Shown piece after piece: positions 19,632 through 31,597 of a stretch of DNA of 64,000 bases; the stretch's first letter is position 1; every line of letters starts with the position of its first letter. Origin of the DNA: Closterium sp. Naga37s-1 (taxonomy: Eukaryota > Streptophyta > Zygnematophyceae > Desmidiales > Closteriaceae); the NCBI GenBank assembly GCA_947471745.1, contig CANJKZ010000783.1, positions 136,501 through 200,500 on the forward strand, in the 5' to 3' direction. The position numbers and the translations under genes are program-made. Under the pieces are notes generated by a model, which saw only the letters and a program-made list of their open reading frames with translations, had not been told where the DNA came from and searched no databases.

Positions 19632-22600
19632 CCGAGTCGGTCAGCGCTGCGTCTGCCCCTAGCGGGCGACGCCGCACCGGCAAGGGCAAGGGGGGCAAGG
19701 GCGCTGGAGGGGCTGGCGGGGGGGGTGGAGGTGGAGGTGGAGGAGGCGGAGGGAGTGGGGGTGGTTGTGGGAGTGGTGGCGGGGGTGGGGGCTTCGGAGG
19801 CGGAGGTGGCGGCGGAGGCGGCGACGGCGGTGGCGGTGGGAGCGGAGGAGGAGGCAGTGGCGGCGGTGGCGGAGGTGGCGGCGGAGGAGGTGGAGCTAGT
19901 CGGGGTGGCTCTGCGCAGCGGGGCGGCTCAGATGGTGGTCAGCGCCAGCAGCAGCAGCGCACTCGTGAGACCCTGTCCCCCCAGCAGCTTCGTGAGTGGT
20001 ACGCTGTGCGTCAGCGAGGTGGGGGTACTGGTCCCTGTACCTACGTCCTCCGTACCGGCGACCGCGCTGGTGAGCAGTGCTGGGGCTCGCACTCGACCCA
20101 GCGCTGCTTCGGCCGCCTGACGGACGCTTGGCGTCACCAGTTCCCTGACTCCACTGAGATCCCTCGCTGGGGAGAGCTGTCTAGGGCGGGGATTGCTATC
20201 TTTGATCTTGACTATGATGCTATTCTTGCTGCCATGTATGCTGTGGCTGCTAGTGATGAGGGTGACTGTTACCTGTGTCTTACGCCTGACTCAGGCATTG
20301 AGGCTGCTGCTCTAGGTGCTGGTGAGGCTGCTGCTCTAGGTGCTAGTGCGTCTGCTGCCCCAGGTGCTGGTGAGTCTGCTCTCTCAGGTACCACGTCGGC
20401 TCAGGCCTTACACACCTTCACCCTTGACTCGGGTGCTTCCCGCTCCTTCTTTCGAGACCGCACCACGCTTACGCCGCTTAGTCGGCCGGTTGCCGTCTCC
20501 CTGGCGGACCCCTCTGGGGGTCCTGTCCTTGCTCGCTTCTCCACTGTCTTACCGTGTCCGGCAGCCCCCTCTGGCACCCTGTCAGGTCTCTACCTCCCCT
20601 CGTTCTCTACGAACTTGGTGAGTGGTGCTGATCTACAGGATCGGGGGGTTGACCAGTTCACTCCTGCGAGTCAGCGGGTGACCCACTGTACGTGTGCTCG
20701 GACGGGCCGACACTTGGCCACGTTTACCCGTCGGCCGGGGTCGAGCGTGTACACACTGACTACTGCGTCTCCTCCGGTTGCTGAGTCTGGTCAGGTAGCT
20801 GCGTCGAGTCAGGTGTTTGCTGCAGCGTCCAGGTCTGGTCCTGAGTCTGCTCCCTGCTCGTGTCGTCTCCTGTCCCACCAGACTCTCCTTTGGCACCACC
20901 GCCTTGGTCACCCCTCCCTGCCTCGTCTCCGAGGCATGGCCTCCCATGTCCTTGTCTCTGGTCTCCCCCGGTCCCTCCCTCCCCTCCCTCCGGGGCCTGC
21001 CCCTACCTGCGTTCCCTGCGTCGAGGGGCGGCAGCGCGCCGCCCCTCACTCCTCCGAGTTTCCTCCGACAGAGGCTCCCCTGCAGACTCTTCACATGGAC
21101 GTGTGGGGCCCCGCCCGCGTCCGTGGCCAGGGTCACGAGCGTTACTTCCTGTTGGTGGTTGACGACTACTCGCGTTACACCACGGTGTTCCCCTTGCGCA
21201 GCAAGGGTGACGTCACTGAGGTGTTGATCGACTGGATCCGCGCAGCTCGTCTCCAGCTCAGAGAGAGTTTCGGCTCGGACTTTCCTGTTCTGCGTCTGCA
21301 CTCTGACAGAGGCGGGGAGTTTTCCTCTGCCCGTCTCGGAGCCTTTTGTCGTGCACAGGGCATCCGCCAGACCTTCACGCTTCCGGCCTCTCCACAGCAA
21401 AATGGGATTGCTGAGCGCCGCATTGGCATGGTCATGGACGTCGCTCGTACGTCCATGATCCATGCGGCTGCTCCCCATTTTCTGTGGCCGTTTGCAGTTC
21501 AGTACGCAGCGCATCAGCTCAACCTTCAGCCCCGGGTCTCCTTACCAGAGACCTCCCCCACCTTGCGGTGGATGGGGAAGGTTGGCGATGCGTCTGCGTT
21601 TCGGGTCTGGGGATCTCGGGCGTTTGTCCGCGACTTGTCTGCGGACAAGCTGTCCCCCCGTGGTGTTCCCTGCGTCTTCCTTGGCTTCCCCCCTGACGCG
21701 CCTGGTTGGCAGTTTTACCACCCCACCTCGCGCCGTGTTCTGTCCTCCCAAGACGTCACCTTTGATGAGTCGGTGCCTTACTACCGTCTCTTCCCCTACC
21801 GCACTGCGCCCCTCCCCCCGCCGCCGCTCTTCCTTGCGCCAGGTCCTCCCCCGGTAGACCCTCTCCCCCCTCAGGGTCCTGCCCCGTCAGGTGTGTCACA
21901 GGTAGACGCAGTCGAGCCTGTCGAGGTAGCTGTTGACTCTGGTGCTACTAGGGGTGCTGAGCCTGCGGGTGCTGAGTCTAGGGGTGCTGAGCCTGGGGGT
22001 GCTGAGTCTGGGGGTGCTGAGCCTGGGGGTGCAGAGTCTAGGGGTGCTGATCCTGGGGGTGCGGAGCCTGGGGGTGCTGAGCCTGGGGGTACGGAGCCTG
22101 GGAGTGCGGAGCCTGGGGGTGCTGGGTCTGCTCGTGTGGCCTCTTGCGGTGCTTCGTCGAGGCGGGAGCTCCTCTCTCCGCAGGAGCTGCGCGAGTGGTT
22201 TGCCCGGCGCTGGAGCCGTGCTGCTGGAGCTGGAGGTACTACTGTTGCTGCTGGTCCTGGAGGTGCTCGTACTAGCGGTACTGGAGCTGCTGGGACTGGG
22301 GGTGCTGCTGGGGCTGCTGGAGCTAGTCCTGCTGGAGGTACTGCTGGAGCTGCTGGCGGTACTGGAGCTGACGGTCCTGCTGGAGTTGGTGCTGCTGGAG
22401 CTGCTGGAGCTGGAGCTGCTGGGGGTGTTGGCGTTGGTGGTGCTGCTGGTGCTGGTGCTTCTGAGGGTGCTGGAGTTGGAGCTGCTGGAGCTGGAGGTGC
22501 TGCTGGCGCTGGTACTGCCGCTGGGGGTACTGGTGCTGTCCCTGCTGGTTCTGGAGGCGCTGCGCGGCCGCGGCCGTACTTCGTTCCGCTCCTTGAGCAG

Positions 22601-24830
22601 GTTCTTGGTCTCCCGCCCTCGTCTGGTCCTGCTCCTCCCTTAGAGGGTCCACAGCCTGTCCAGTCGCGGTCACAGTTACAGCCCGCCTCCCCCCTACCTG
22701 CTCCTTCTCCCTACACTGGTCCTACTGGAGGTCTTGCTGAGCGTCGTGAGCCTGCGTCTCGTCCTGCGTCGCCTGTTCGTGTTGCTCGCACTAGTAGTCG
22801 TGCTCCGCGTCCGCGTCCTCCTGCGGTCCCAGGCACACACCAGATGGCACTGCGTCCTTCCACTGCTCCTCTGCGTGTCCCGTTGCCGTCTCCTCCAGAG
22901 TCCTCTCTTCCTGTTCTTGCTGACCCGGAGTCTGACTCTCTTCGTGCTGCCAGTCCTACTGTCACGCGTCTCCTGGCCACTGTTGTCACTGACCCTTCCT
23001 TTGAGTCCACTGCTGCGTCTGCCTTAGTTGCTGAGCTTCTCGACTTTGCTGCTCGCTGTCGTCTAGACTACGCCACTAGTCTCGTTGCTGAGTCTGAGTC
23101 TGTCTGTCCTCCGTCCGTCGGCGGTGAGTGTGCTCTTAGCACGGACGTCCTTGAGGACAGGCAGGAGGAGTTCCAGTGTTTTGCTGCTGCTTTGCCTCAT
23201 CTCGTGTCCACGCTGATTGCCCCTGAGGGAGACCCGGATGCACCAGACATCCCGACTCCTCAATCGTACGCTGAGGCGATCGAGGGTCCCTACTCCTCAT
23301 AGTGGCAGTCAGCCATGGACGCAGAGATGGCTTCCTGGAAGTCCACAGGCACCTACGTCGACGAGGTTCCCCCACCTGGGGCGAACATCGTCAGTGGCAT
23401 GTGGATTTTCAGGGTGAAGTGGCCGCCGGGTTCTCCGCCTGTCTTCAAGGCGCGTTACGTGGCTCGAGGCTTCAGTCAGCGACAGGGAGTTGACTACTTT
23501 CAGACCTTCTCTCCCACCCCGAAGATGACCACTCTTCGGGTGCTGCTGCACATAGCCGCTCAGCGCGACTACGAGCTTCACCTCTCTTGACTTCAGCACA
23601 GCTTTCCTGCAGGGCAGCCTGCACAAGGAGATCTGGCTGCACCGCCCACCTGGCTTCACTGGGTCATTTCCTCCTGGTACCCAGTGGAGCCTCCGGCGGC
23701 CAGTCTACGGTCTCCGCCAGGCACCCCATGAGTGGCACGACACACTGAGTACTACGCTTGCGGCTCTTGGGTTTGCTCCTTCTACTGCCGACCCGTCGCT
23801 GTTTCTGCGCACTGACACCTCTTTGCCGCCGTTCTACATCCTCGTGTACGTCGACGACTTGGTCTTTGCCACTGCTGACACTGCTGGACTCGCCCACGTG
23901 AAGTCCGAGCTGCAGAAGAGACACACGTGCACAGACCTGGGTGAACTGCGCAGCTACCTTGGCTTGCAGATCACCCGGGATAGAGCACAGCGCACCATTA
24001 CCCTGACTCAGTCACACATGGTGCAGCAGGTCCTTCAGCGCTTCGACTTCACGTACTCCTCGCCTCAGGCCACTCCTCTGTCTACTCGCCACTCGCTCTC
24101 AGCTCTGCCTTCAGATGAGTCCGTAGAGCCGAGTGGCCCGTACCCAGAGCTTGTTGGCTGCCTCATGTACCTGATGACCTGCACACGACCTGACCTCGCA
24201 TACCCTCTTAGCATCTTGGCACGCTATGTTGCTCCTGGGAGACACCGACCAGAGCACATGGCTGCAGCGAAGAGGGTGTTGCGCTACTTGTGCAGTACGT
24301 CGGGCATGGGGCTAGTGCTTGGAGGGCGACGTCGAGTGGTCCTCACAGGTCACGCAGACGCTTCTTGGGCTGTCGACCAGGCTACGCAGTGGTCGTCACA
24401 GGGTTACACCTTCAGCCTTGGCTCCGGCTCTGTTTCGTGGCGGTCTACCCGCTCGTCTTCTGTTCTCGGCTCCAGCTGTGAGGCTAAGATCTACGCGGGG
24501 GCCATGGCTGCACAGGAGCTACGCTGGCTCACCTACCTGCTGACTGACCTAGGAGAGCCGCCTCGTTCTCCTCCAGTTCTGTACGTAGACAACAAGGCCA
24601 TGCTGGCCTTGTGTCGGGAGCACAGACTGGAGCACAGAATGAAGCACATTGCTCTTCGCTACTTCCTTGCTCGTGAGCTGCAGCAGCGTGGTCAGCTGCG
24701 CCTTGCTTACGTGGCCTCTGAGGCCAACAGTGCTGATATCTTTACCAAGGTACTTCCGCCTTGTGATCATCAGCGCTTCTGTACGATGCTAGGTCTTGTG
24801 CCTACTTGGCCTCACTTGCTCACTTCTTGA
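19632..24830 (+). pseudogene. Family-B gag tail and pol remnant, copy 2
   Basis: Continues family B. The Gly-rich gag tail is at 19.68-19.90 kb and a CYTYV/W..H-like pre-protease segment near 20.05 kb. Protease has LDSGASRSFF near 20.43 kb and GAG-pre-integrase has WHHRLGHPS near 20.89 kb. The integrase core is at about 21.09-21.50 kb, with DVWGPA, SDRGGEF and NGIAERR. A repeat-rich linker covers 21.94-22.56 kb. RT runs from about 23.3 kb, with VYVDDLVF near 23.85 kb. RNase H carries HADASW and DNKAML, ending near 24.83 kb. Protein function as in other Copia pol genes. A small handful of breaks makes this a fossil. Confidence 0.88.
21940..22560 (+). repeat. Repetitive integrase-RT linker, copy 2
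   Basis: 15-bp units GGTGCTGAGCCTGGG (Gly-Ala-Glu-Pro-Gly) lie at about 21.95-22.13 kb, then GCTGGAGCT-rich Ala/Gly repeats at about 22.22-22.56 kb. Unit numbers differ from the copies at 7.56-8.17 kb and 41.14-41.74 kb. Confidence 0.85.
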
Positions 24831-25016
24831 CCTTGCTTGTACTGTGATCTTTCTATACCTGCACTTGCTTGTTTACCTTTATATATGATCTTGCATGTGA
24901 ACTGGCCTTGTGGCCTTGCTCTTGTGCTCGGAATGTGTGGTGACGTTGTGATCCACCCTGAGCTTGCTTTGCTTTGCTTGACTGGTCTTGTGACCTCTTG
25001 TTCTCCCCCACTTTGC

Positions 25017-25027
25017 CTATGGGGGTG
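25017..25027 (+). promoter_or_regulatory. Family-B polypurine tract
   Basis: CTATGGGGGTG abuts the 3' LTR. The same tract precedes the LTRs at 19501, 30041 and 44208. Confidence 0.8.
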
Positions 25028-25153
25028 TGTCAAACTCATATGCTATAGTCTGTGTAGGCTGTAGTGGGGTAGACAATATGGGGTACAACATTTCTAGGTT
25101 TTCCTACTTGTACCCACCTCTTTCCTAGTTCATCCATTCCTCATTTTTTCACA
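25028..25153 (+). repeat. Family-B copy 2 3' LTR, 126 bp
   Basis: Begins TGTCAAACTC and ends TTTTTTCACA, followed by ACAAC, the right target duplication. Confidence 0.93.
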
Positions 25154-26450
25154 ACAACATCCACACATCAAAATGATCATCCAATAATGATACACAGTAT
25201 CTTATTTCAAGCAGGACAAAGGTTCTGCACACAGCAGCACACGCTGCAAATTAAGGCCAACACAGCAAACGTAAACGACATGAACCTACCGATCAGTCAT
25301 GCCCTTGTTATGAAGGTAACTGCATTGTGAGAAAAACCGTGATTTGCTCGATAAGATGGCGGAAAAAACTTCTGGAAAATGTCAGCTTGATAATAAAACT
25401 GAGACTCGTGGCGATAATCACGGAAGTCGCGGAAATATAGCGTTGTCAGAAGCACTGGTATTCTGCAAAGAAACAACTACTCAGAAGCCCAGTAGACAAG
25501 GCGTTTTTAGGAGAATCCAGAACTCACCTGAGCTATTTATTTATTTACCAGTGGGCGTGGGGCGTGACAAGGTGTCTAATCGCCAGCTTCATACGTCGAG
25601 TCAAACTAAAAAGCAGAACCGTCCGCCACAGCAGTCTTTCAATAGCCTGCAAGAGGGAGGATGCAAGAACAGTACGAGATAAATATTTAGAACGCGCAGG
25701 CAGAGTCAAATATTTAGGAACAGCCATAGAAGAGAAGCAGCTGAGTGAGTGAATAAAACGGTAGGCGAAATTTCCAAGACGTGAAAATGAAGAGGTGGCG
25801 AGTTCTGGATGGAGTTTGAAGGAGGGGGGGAGGAGTATCTCGCAAAACAATAGGTAGCAGTGTGGTGTTGTGTCACACGTGAGGATTGGCGAAAGCACGA
25901 AACGGTGTGTTTCGAAGCATCCTACTACCTTGGTTGCCTAGCACCTTGACAAATTTGGCGATATGGAAACCCTACGCCATCTGTGTTTAAATTCGCCACC
26001 CTTGCCCAAACCACATTCCCGCTGTCACATCTGATTGTGACAGCGCACCTTCAGAAGTGACGCTGTTTTCTGACGCGTCAGCAGCACCTTATCTGATTCA
26101 AAGTCGCTATAGCCTACTTTGCGGCTTAAAAATTCCGTTCATTCAAACGCGAAGTCAGTTCTCTCATTCATGCAGGTTCGACACCACTGTGCATCCAACT
26201 CAACCGGAGCAAATTCACTGTACCAAACGAAATTGACACGTGCGGGGCTCCTTGGATGCGGAACTGCTAGCAGCTGTAGAGACAATGGGAAAGGGGGGAC
26301 ATTGTATTACACTCTTTCAGCACATGTCGAGCAATGCTCACCCTCCGAAGCACTGTTTGAAGTTACCGTAGCGCGCCACACTTTGGACCCACAGGTTCCC
26401 ACTTCCGGGAGTGCGGCGGCTGGACCTGCTGCTGTAGAACTCTAGTACAT
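25154..26450. other. Unassigned, probably host DNA
   Basis: Right flank of the mosaic element. No domain is recognised. Several frames of 60-118 codons exist on both strands but overlap and lack motifs. The stretch 25.98-26.10 kb contains TGTCACATC/GATTGTGACAG, a short palindrome-like pair. Confidence 0.45.
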
Positions 26451-27490
26451 GCCATGTGAGTAGCTAGAAACGGGGGGGTGCGCCAGGGGGTGGCCTATGC
26501 TGCTGCTGGTGCGCTGGGGGCAGCCTTTTCTGCTGTTGGTTCTGTTGGGGGCAGCCTACGCTGCTGCTACTTCAGCTGGGGCAGCCTAAGCAGCTGCTGG
26601 ACATGTGGGGCTGCTGGATAGGTGGGGCTGCTGGACAGGTGGGGCTGCTGGACAGGTGGGGCTGCTGGATAGGTGGGACTACTGGCGCATTTCTAGCAGC
26701 TACTTGCACTGCTTGTACGGTTCTAGTGGCTGCTGGCGCTGCTAGCACAGTTCTAGCAGCAGCTGGCGCTGCTAGCACGGTTCTTGCGGCTACTAGCTTG
26801 TTTTAGCGGCTGTTGGCGCAACTAGAACGGTTCTAGCAGGGCTGGGGCAACTACTTCCAGGTGTGGCGGTGGTTCTCTGCTCGTGGGGCGGCAGATCGCG
26901 GGTGAGGCGACGACTAAAAGACTGGGCGGCGGGTAAGGCAGTGGGTGGGGCCGCTTCTAACGGGTGGGGCGGCGGTTACGACGGTGGGAAACGTGTGGGG
27001 TGACGGGTCGCGTGTGCGCGTGGCTGCTGCTGTGCGTGCGTGCGACTAACGACGGGGCCGCGAGGCCTGCTAACGAAGGGGCCTTGGGGCCCACGAACAA
27101 AAGGCCGCAGGGCCCGCTAACCAAAGATCGCGTGGCCCGTTAACTAACCTCCGCGACGGGTGACGGGCGACGGGAAAAAAAGAAAGAAAACGGCCGTGAT
27201 CGACGGGGGGAAATGGGTGACGGGCGACGGGCGACGGGGCCTAAGGTAAGCACGCTACGGGCGGTCTAGGACGGGGCGCAACTAGGTGGGCCCATATCTT
27301 AGTCGAGTGATTTTTCCTAAGGGGAAAATCTCACTTGGGTTAACCTAGCTCTATACCATGTCACAATGTACAAGTTACCTATGAAATGAAACATACTGCA
27401 AGATATATCCGGTGTGCCCTAACATAACCCTAGGTCAAGAATTGTACACCTAGACTAACAAATATAAGATATAACTAATATAGCTTGACA
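26451..27490 (-). mobile_element. 5' end fragment of a minus-strand Copia (second LTR subfamily)
   Basis: A 132-bp LTR is followed leftwards by TGGTATAGAGCTAGG, a primer site, and a GC-rich leader of about 0.9 kb. The leader contains 17-bp repeats (CTGCTGGAYAGGTGGGG) near 26.60-26.68 kb and TTCTAGCAGC-type repeats near 26.69-26.80 kb. No gag or pol can be recognised beyond it. It abuts, in opposite orientation, the element that starts at 27491. Fossil fragment; the left edge is approximate. Confidence 0.65.
27359..27490 (-). repeat. Second-subfamily LTR, 132 bp
   Basis: In sense begins TGTCAAGCTATATT and ends TTGTGACA, directly followed by TGGTATAGAGC. Shares TTAGTCTAGGTGT and CTAGGGTTA with the LTR at 19501. 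Confidence 0.8.
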
Positions 27491-27499
27491 GTTTTCTTG

Positions 27500-29820
27500 G
27501 CGCACCCGCCTTCGGAGTGGCGCTGCTAGAGCTGGGGGGCCTACCGCTGGAGATGCTGCCGCTGGAGGCACTAGAGCTGGAGGCGCTGGAGCTGCTGGTC
27601 CTAGAGGTGCTGGAGGTCCTGCTGGAGCTGGAGGTACCGGAGGGACTGGAGCTACTGGTCCTGGAGGTGCTCGTGCTGGAGGTGCTGGAGCTGCCAGAGC
27701 TGGTGGTGCTGCTGGCGCTGGAGGTGCTGGCGGTCCTACTGGAGCGGGAGGTACCGAGGGAGCTGGAGGTGCTGGAGCTGCTGGTCCCAGAGGTGCTTGT
27801 ACTAGAGGTACTGGAGCTGCAGGAGCTGGTGGTGTTGCAGGCGCTGGAGCTGGAGACCCTTGAGCTGCATGCGATGGAGCTGGAGACCCTGGAGCTGGAG
27901 GTGCTAGCGCTTGGGGTGCTGGATCTGTCGGTACTGGTGCTGGAGGCACTGTGCGGCCGCGACCGTACTTCGTTCCACTGCTTCACCAGGTTCTTAGTCT
28001 CCCGTCTTCTATTGACCCTACTCCACCTCTACCGTGTCCACCGCCTGACCAGTCGCAGCCAAAGTTACAGCCAGCCTCCCCACTGCCTGCTCCTTCTCCT
28101 TACACTGAGCAGACAGACTCTCTTACAGAGAATCGTGAGCCTGCGTCTTGTCCTGCCTCGCCTGTTCGCGTTTTTCGCACTGGTCATCGCATTCCGCGTC
28201 CGCGTCCTCCTCCTATCCCCAACACTCATCCTATGGCACTTCGTCCTTCCTCTATTCCACTGCGAGTTCCACTGCCGTCACCTCATGCATCCTCTCTTAC
28301 TCACGGTTCGAACCCTGATTCTGACTTAGTTCGTGCGGCCAGTCCTACTGTCACACGTCTGCTAGCCACTGTTGTCACTAACCCTTCTTTTGAGTCCGCC
28401 GCTACGTCTCGACTACGTTGCTAGTCTTGTTGCTGAGCCTGAGTCTGACGTCTCCGCCTACCTTTAAGGCACGTTACGTTGCACGAGGCTTGAGTCAGCG
28501 ACAAGGAGTTTACTTCTTCCAGAACTTCTCCCCTACCCCGAAGGTGACCACTCTTTGGGTGCTGCTGCACGGAGCCGCTCAGCGTGACCATGAGCTTCAC
28601 TCTCTAGACTTCAGCACAGCTTTCTTACAGGGCAGCCTGCACGAGGAGATCTGGCTACGCCGCCCACCTGGCTTTACTGGGTCATTTCCTGCAGGTACCC
28701 AGTGGAGCCTCCGACGGCCAGTCTACGGTCTCCGCCAGGCGCCTCGCGAGTGGCACGACACATTGATGATGATGCTTGCGGCTCTTGGGTTTGCTCCTTC
28801 GTCTGCTGACCCGTCGCTGTTTCTACGCACCGACACTTCGCTGCCGCCGTTCTACATCCTCATGTACGTCGACGACTTGGTTTTTGCCACTGCTAACAAT
28901 GAGGCACTGGCCCTTGTGAAGTCGGAGCAGCAGAAGAGACACTCTTGCACTGACCTGGGTGAGCTGCGCAGCTATCTTGGCTTGCAGATCACCCGGGACA
29001 GAGCACGGCGCACCATCACACTGACTCAGTCACACATGGTGCACCAGGTCCTTCAGCGCTTCGGCTTCCGACACTCCTCGCCACAGTCCACTCCTCTGCC
29101 TACCGGTCAATCGCTCTCAGCTCCACCTTCGGACGAGTCCATAGAGCCGAGTGGCCTGTATCCAAAGCGTGTGGGCTGCCTCATGTACCTGATGACCTGC
29201 ACTCGACTTGACCTTGCCTACCCTCCTAGCATCGTGGCACACTACGTTGCACTCGGGAGACACCAACCAGAGCACATGGAGGCCGCTAAAAAGGTGTTGC
29301 GCTACTTGTCTTGTACGTCGGGTATGGGGCTCGTGCCTCACTGGATACGCAGATGCCTCTTGGTTTGACGACTTGGCTATGCAGCGGTCGTCATAGGGTT
29401 ACACCTTCAGCCTTGGCTCCGGTTCCGTTTCTTGGCGGTCTACCCGCTTGTCTTCTATTCTCAGATCCAGTTGTGAGGCTGAGATCTACGCAGGGGGCTG
29501 CACAGGAGTTACGCTGGCTCACCTACCTGCTGACCGACTTGGGAGAGCGGCCTAGTTCTCATCCAGTGCTGTACGTAGACAACAAGGCAGCGATTGCCTT
29601 GTGTCAGGAGCACAGACTGGAGCACAGGACGAAGCACATCGATCTGCGTTACTTCCTTGCTCGAGATTTGCAGCAGCGTGGTCAGCTTTGTCTTGCTTAC
29701 GTGGCCACTCGGGCCAACACTGCTAATATATTCACCAAGGCACTGCAACCTGGTGATCATCAAGGTTTCTGTACTGTTCTAGGCCTTGTGTCTACTTTGC
29801 CTCACTTGCTCACTTCGTGA
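27500..29820 (+). pseudogene. Family-B-like RT-RNase H remnant, copy 3
   Basis: An Ala/Gly/Glu-rich linker (27.50-27.94 kb) precedes RPRPYFVPLLHQVL. RT carries KARYVARGLSQ, LDFSTAFLQG, YGLRQAPREWH and MYVDDLVF near 28.86 kb. RNase H has DNKAAIALC near 29.58 kb and ends in a NIFTKAL-like terminus near 29.75 kb. Several breaks; fossil. Confidence 0.85.
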
Positions 29821-30040
29821 CTTTGCTTATACTGCGATCAATATACATATACCTGCTTGCTTGCCCTTGCTAGGTTGTGATCACTGTACTATTTGTTCTT
29901 GATTATATAACTCTGCATGTGGACTGCCATTTGCTTGTGCTCGGAATGTGTGGTGACTTCGTGATCTACCCTGAGCTTGCTTTGCTTGTCTTGACTGGTC
30001 TTGTGACCCCTTGTTCTCCCCCACCTTGCCTATGGGGGTG

Positions 30041-30171
30041 TGTCAAACTGTTTTAATGTTTAGGTTGTGTAGGCTATAGTGGGGTAGCCTATAAGGGGTA
30101 CCACCCAATTAGGGTTAGTACTTGTACTCAGTTTGTTCTCAATGTATTCATTCCCGTTCAGTATTCTGACA
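30041..30171 (+). repeat. Copy 3 3' LTR, 131 bp
   Basis: Begins TGTCAAACTG after CTATGGGGGTG and ends ATTCTGACA. Contains the family core GGCTATAGTGGGGTA. Confidence 0.88.
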
Positions 30172-30441
30172 GTTGAATGTTTCTTTTATAAATCATGTAC
30201 GCAATGTTTGGGTATTATTTTTATTTGAGAAACGCATCGTAGTATATCGGGTACGTGGTGTACACCTTTTGCATCTCAGGCTCGACTCGGGCTTTAACCA
30301 TGCGCAGTGGTGTCCGAAAAGAGTCTTGAGATTTGGTCCAAAATGTAGTAGGCCTTGGTCCGAAAAGACTCTCTTTCTACACGTCCAGATTCCAGCCAGA
30401 AAGAGTCTTTTCAGACTCTTGTGGACAAATTTAGAACCATG
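30172..30441. other. Spacer with an imperfect hairpin
   Basis: Unassigned 270 bp between two LTR elements. GTCCGAAAAGACTCTCTTTCT (30358-30378, 21 bases counting a two-base bulge) pairs with 30398-30416, and a third related copy GTCCGAAAAGAGTCTTGAG lies near 30312. No gene is seen. Confidence 0.5.
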
Positions 30442-30549
30442 TGTCAAATGTTGTAGCCTTTAGTGATGCGTGTCATGTGGGGTATAGCAGTTAGAGTTAG
30501 GTTTATGTACCCCAACCCACAATAGTCAACCACCATTCGGTTTCTGACA
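30442..30549 (+). repeat. Family-C 5' LTR, 108 bp
   Basis: Begins TGTCAAATG and ends TTTCTGACA, followed by TGGTATCACCTAGG in the primer-site position. ATGTGGGGTATA recalls the family-B core. Confidence 0.72.
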
Positions 30550-31572
30550 TGGTATCACCTAGGTTCCTGTGGGATCCGGTTCCTCCCGTACCCTAGCGCC
30601 CGTTGCACCCGTCTCATTCTATAGCGCCCATAGCACCTACCCGTCGCGTCGCGTCTGTCTATTCCATCGCGTGGCGGCCCCCCTGCCCGTCCCGTCCCGT
30701 CGCGCCGCACCTGCCACTCGCGTCGCGCCCGTCTCTCCTGACTCGTCGCATCGCACCTGCCCGTCCCGACCCGTCGCGCCCTGTGCCCTGCCCGTCAGAG
30801 CCCGGTGCGTCCGCGCTCCCTGCGCCCTGCTCGTCCGCGCCCGTAGCGCCTTGCCCGTCGCGTCTCGTCGTGTTGCGTCGCGCCTACCCGCCGTGTCGCG
30901 CCCGTCCCGTCCCCTCCCCTCATGCCTGTTGCGCTTGCCCGTCCAGTCGCGCCACGCCTGCCCTTCCCGCCGCTCCGTGCCCTTCCCGCCGCGCCGTGCC
31001 CGTCCCATCACGTCCCTCCCTTCTCGCCACGTAGTGCCCTACTTGCCGCGCCCTACTCCGGCCTTCTAGGCGATTTTTGCTTGTAGTTTCTCCACGCGTC
31101 CGCTAAGGGGACGCCTAGAGTCCTCCACATTGATGCCGAGGGTAGGCCGCTCGAGTTCTCTGTCTGGCTCCTAAAGGCGCAGCGTCTCCTAGAGAGTCAA
31201 GTTCAGGCAGACGAGTCCCTGTGTGCGCACGCTTCCGGTGACCTTCGTGCGCCCCCCGATCCTGACCCCTTAGGCACGGACCCCACCTCCAGGAAGTCGT
31301 ACGATGTTGCGGCCTGCATCGCCCTCAGCGGCCTCCTCCCTGAGTCTGAGGAGACCCACTTCACCCAGGTTCGCACTGCTAGTGAGTTCCTGACTGCGAT
31401 CAAGGCCCGCTACGCTACACCCACCACTGTCTCTCTTTATCATCTATTCCTCCCCTTCCTGTTTCCTGTCATCGCCTTGTTTGAGCGCTCTGCAGACTTG
31501 ATCGCTCACATGCATTCACTCGATTCTAGCTACCACGCTGCCTGCACGGACGCACAGCTTGCACTGCTCCTT

Positions 31573-31597
31573 CCCCCCCCCCCCCCCCCCCCCCCCC
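31573..31597 (+). repeat. Poly-C tract, 25 bp
   Basis: Lies in gag just before the ITIYFIATSLPD segment. The family-B copies have a shorter C run of about 8-10 at the homologous site (39241-39250; as G on the plus strand near 10771). Confidence 0.9.

Larger units (their letters stand above)
16374..25153 (+). mobile_element. Family-B Copia, copy 2: mosaic element with an internal second LTR
   Basis: Bounded by 126-bp LTRs (two mismatches by eye) and a perfect ACAAC target duplication (16369-16373 and 25154-25158), so the ends mark one integration event. Inside, gag begins normally but runs into an RT-RNase H block, a 3' UTR and a diverged LTR (19501-19631). Family-B gag then resumes, followed by protease, integrase, RT and RNase H. 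The inserted block is closer to family C and to the second LTR subfamily than to family B. The main pol part has a few breaks, so the copy is defective but young. Confidence 0.88.
27491..30171 (+). mobile_element. Family-B-like Copia, copy 3: 3' part only (broken)
   Basis: Starts within the repetitive linker between integrase and RT, and continues through RT and RNase H to a 3' UTR, the CTATGGGGGTG tract and a 131-bp LTR. The upstream half is not present; its place is taken by the oppositely oriented LTR fragment. About five breaks. More diverged from copies 2 and 4 than they are from each other. Confidence 0.82.

Noticed and set aside
21940-22560. Tandem units that could suggest a CRISPR array or a host collagen-like gene
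   Set aside because: No unique spacers. The units encode the integrase-RT linker in frame with pol, in a eukaryotic element.
25545-25898. Possible LINE reverse transcriptase tail (VKYLGTAIEE) or a 118-codon minus-strand gene
   Set aside because: Only one short resemblance, with no RT motifs or endonuclease nearby. The opposite frames overlap and neither shows a domain.
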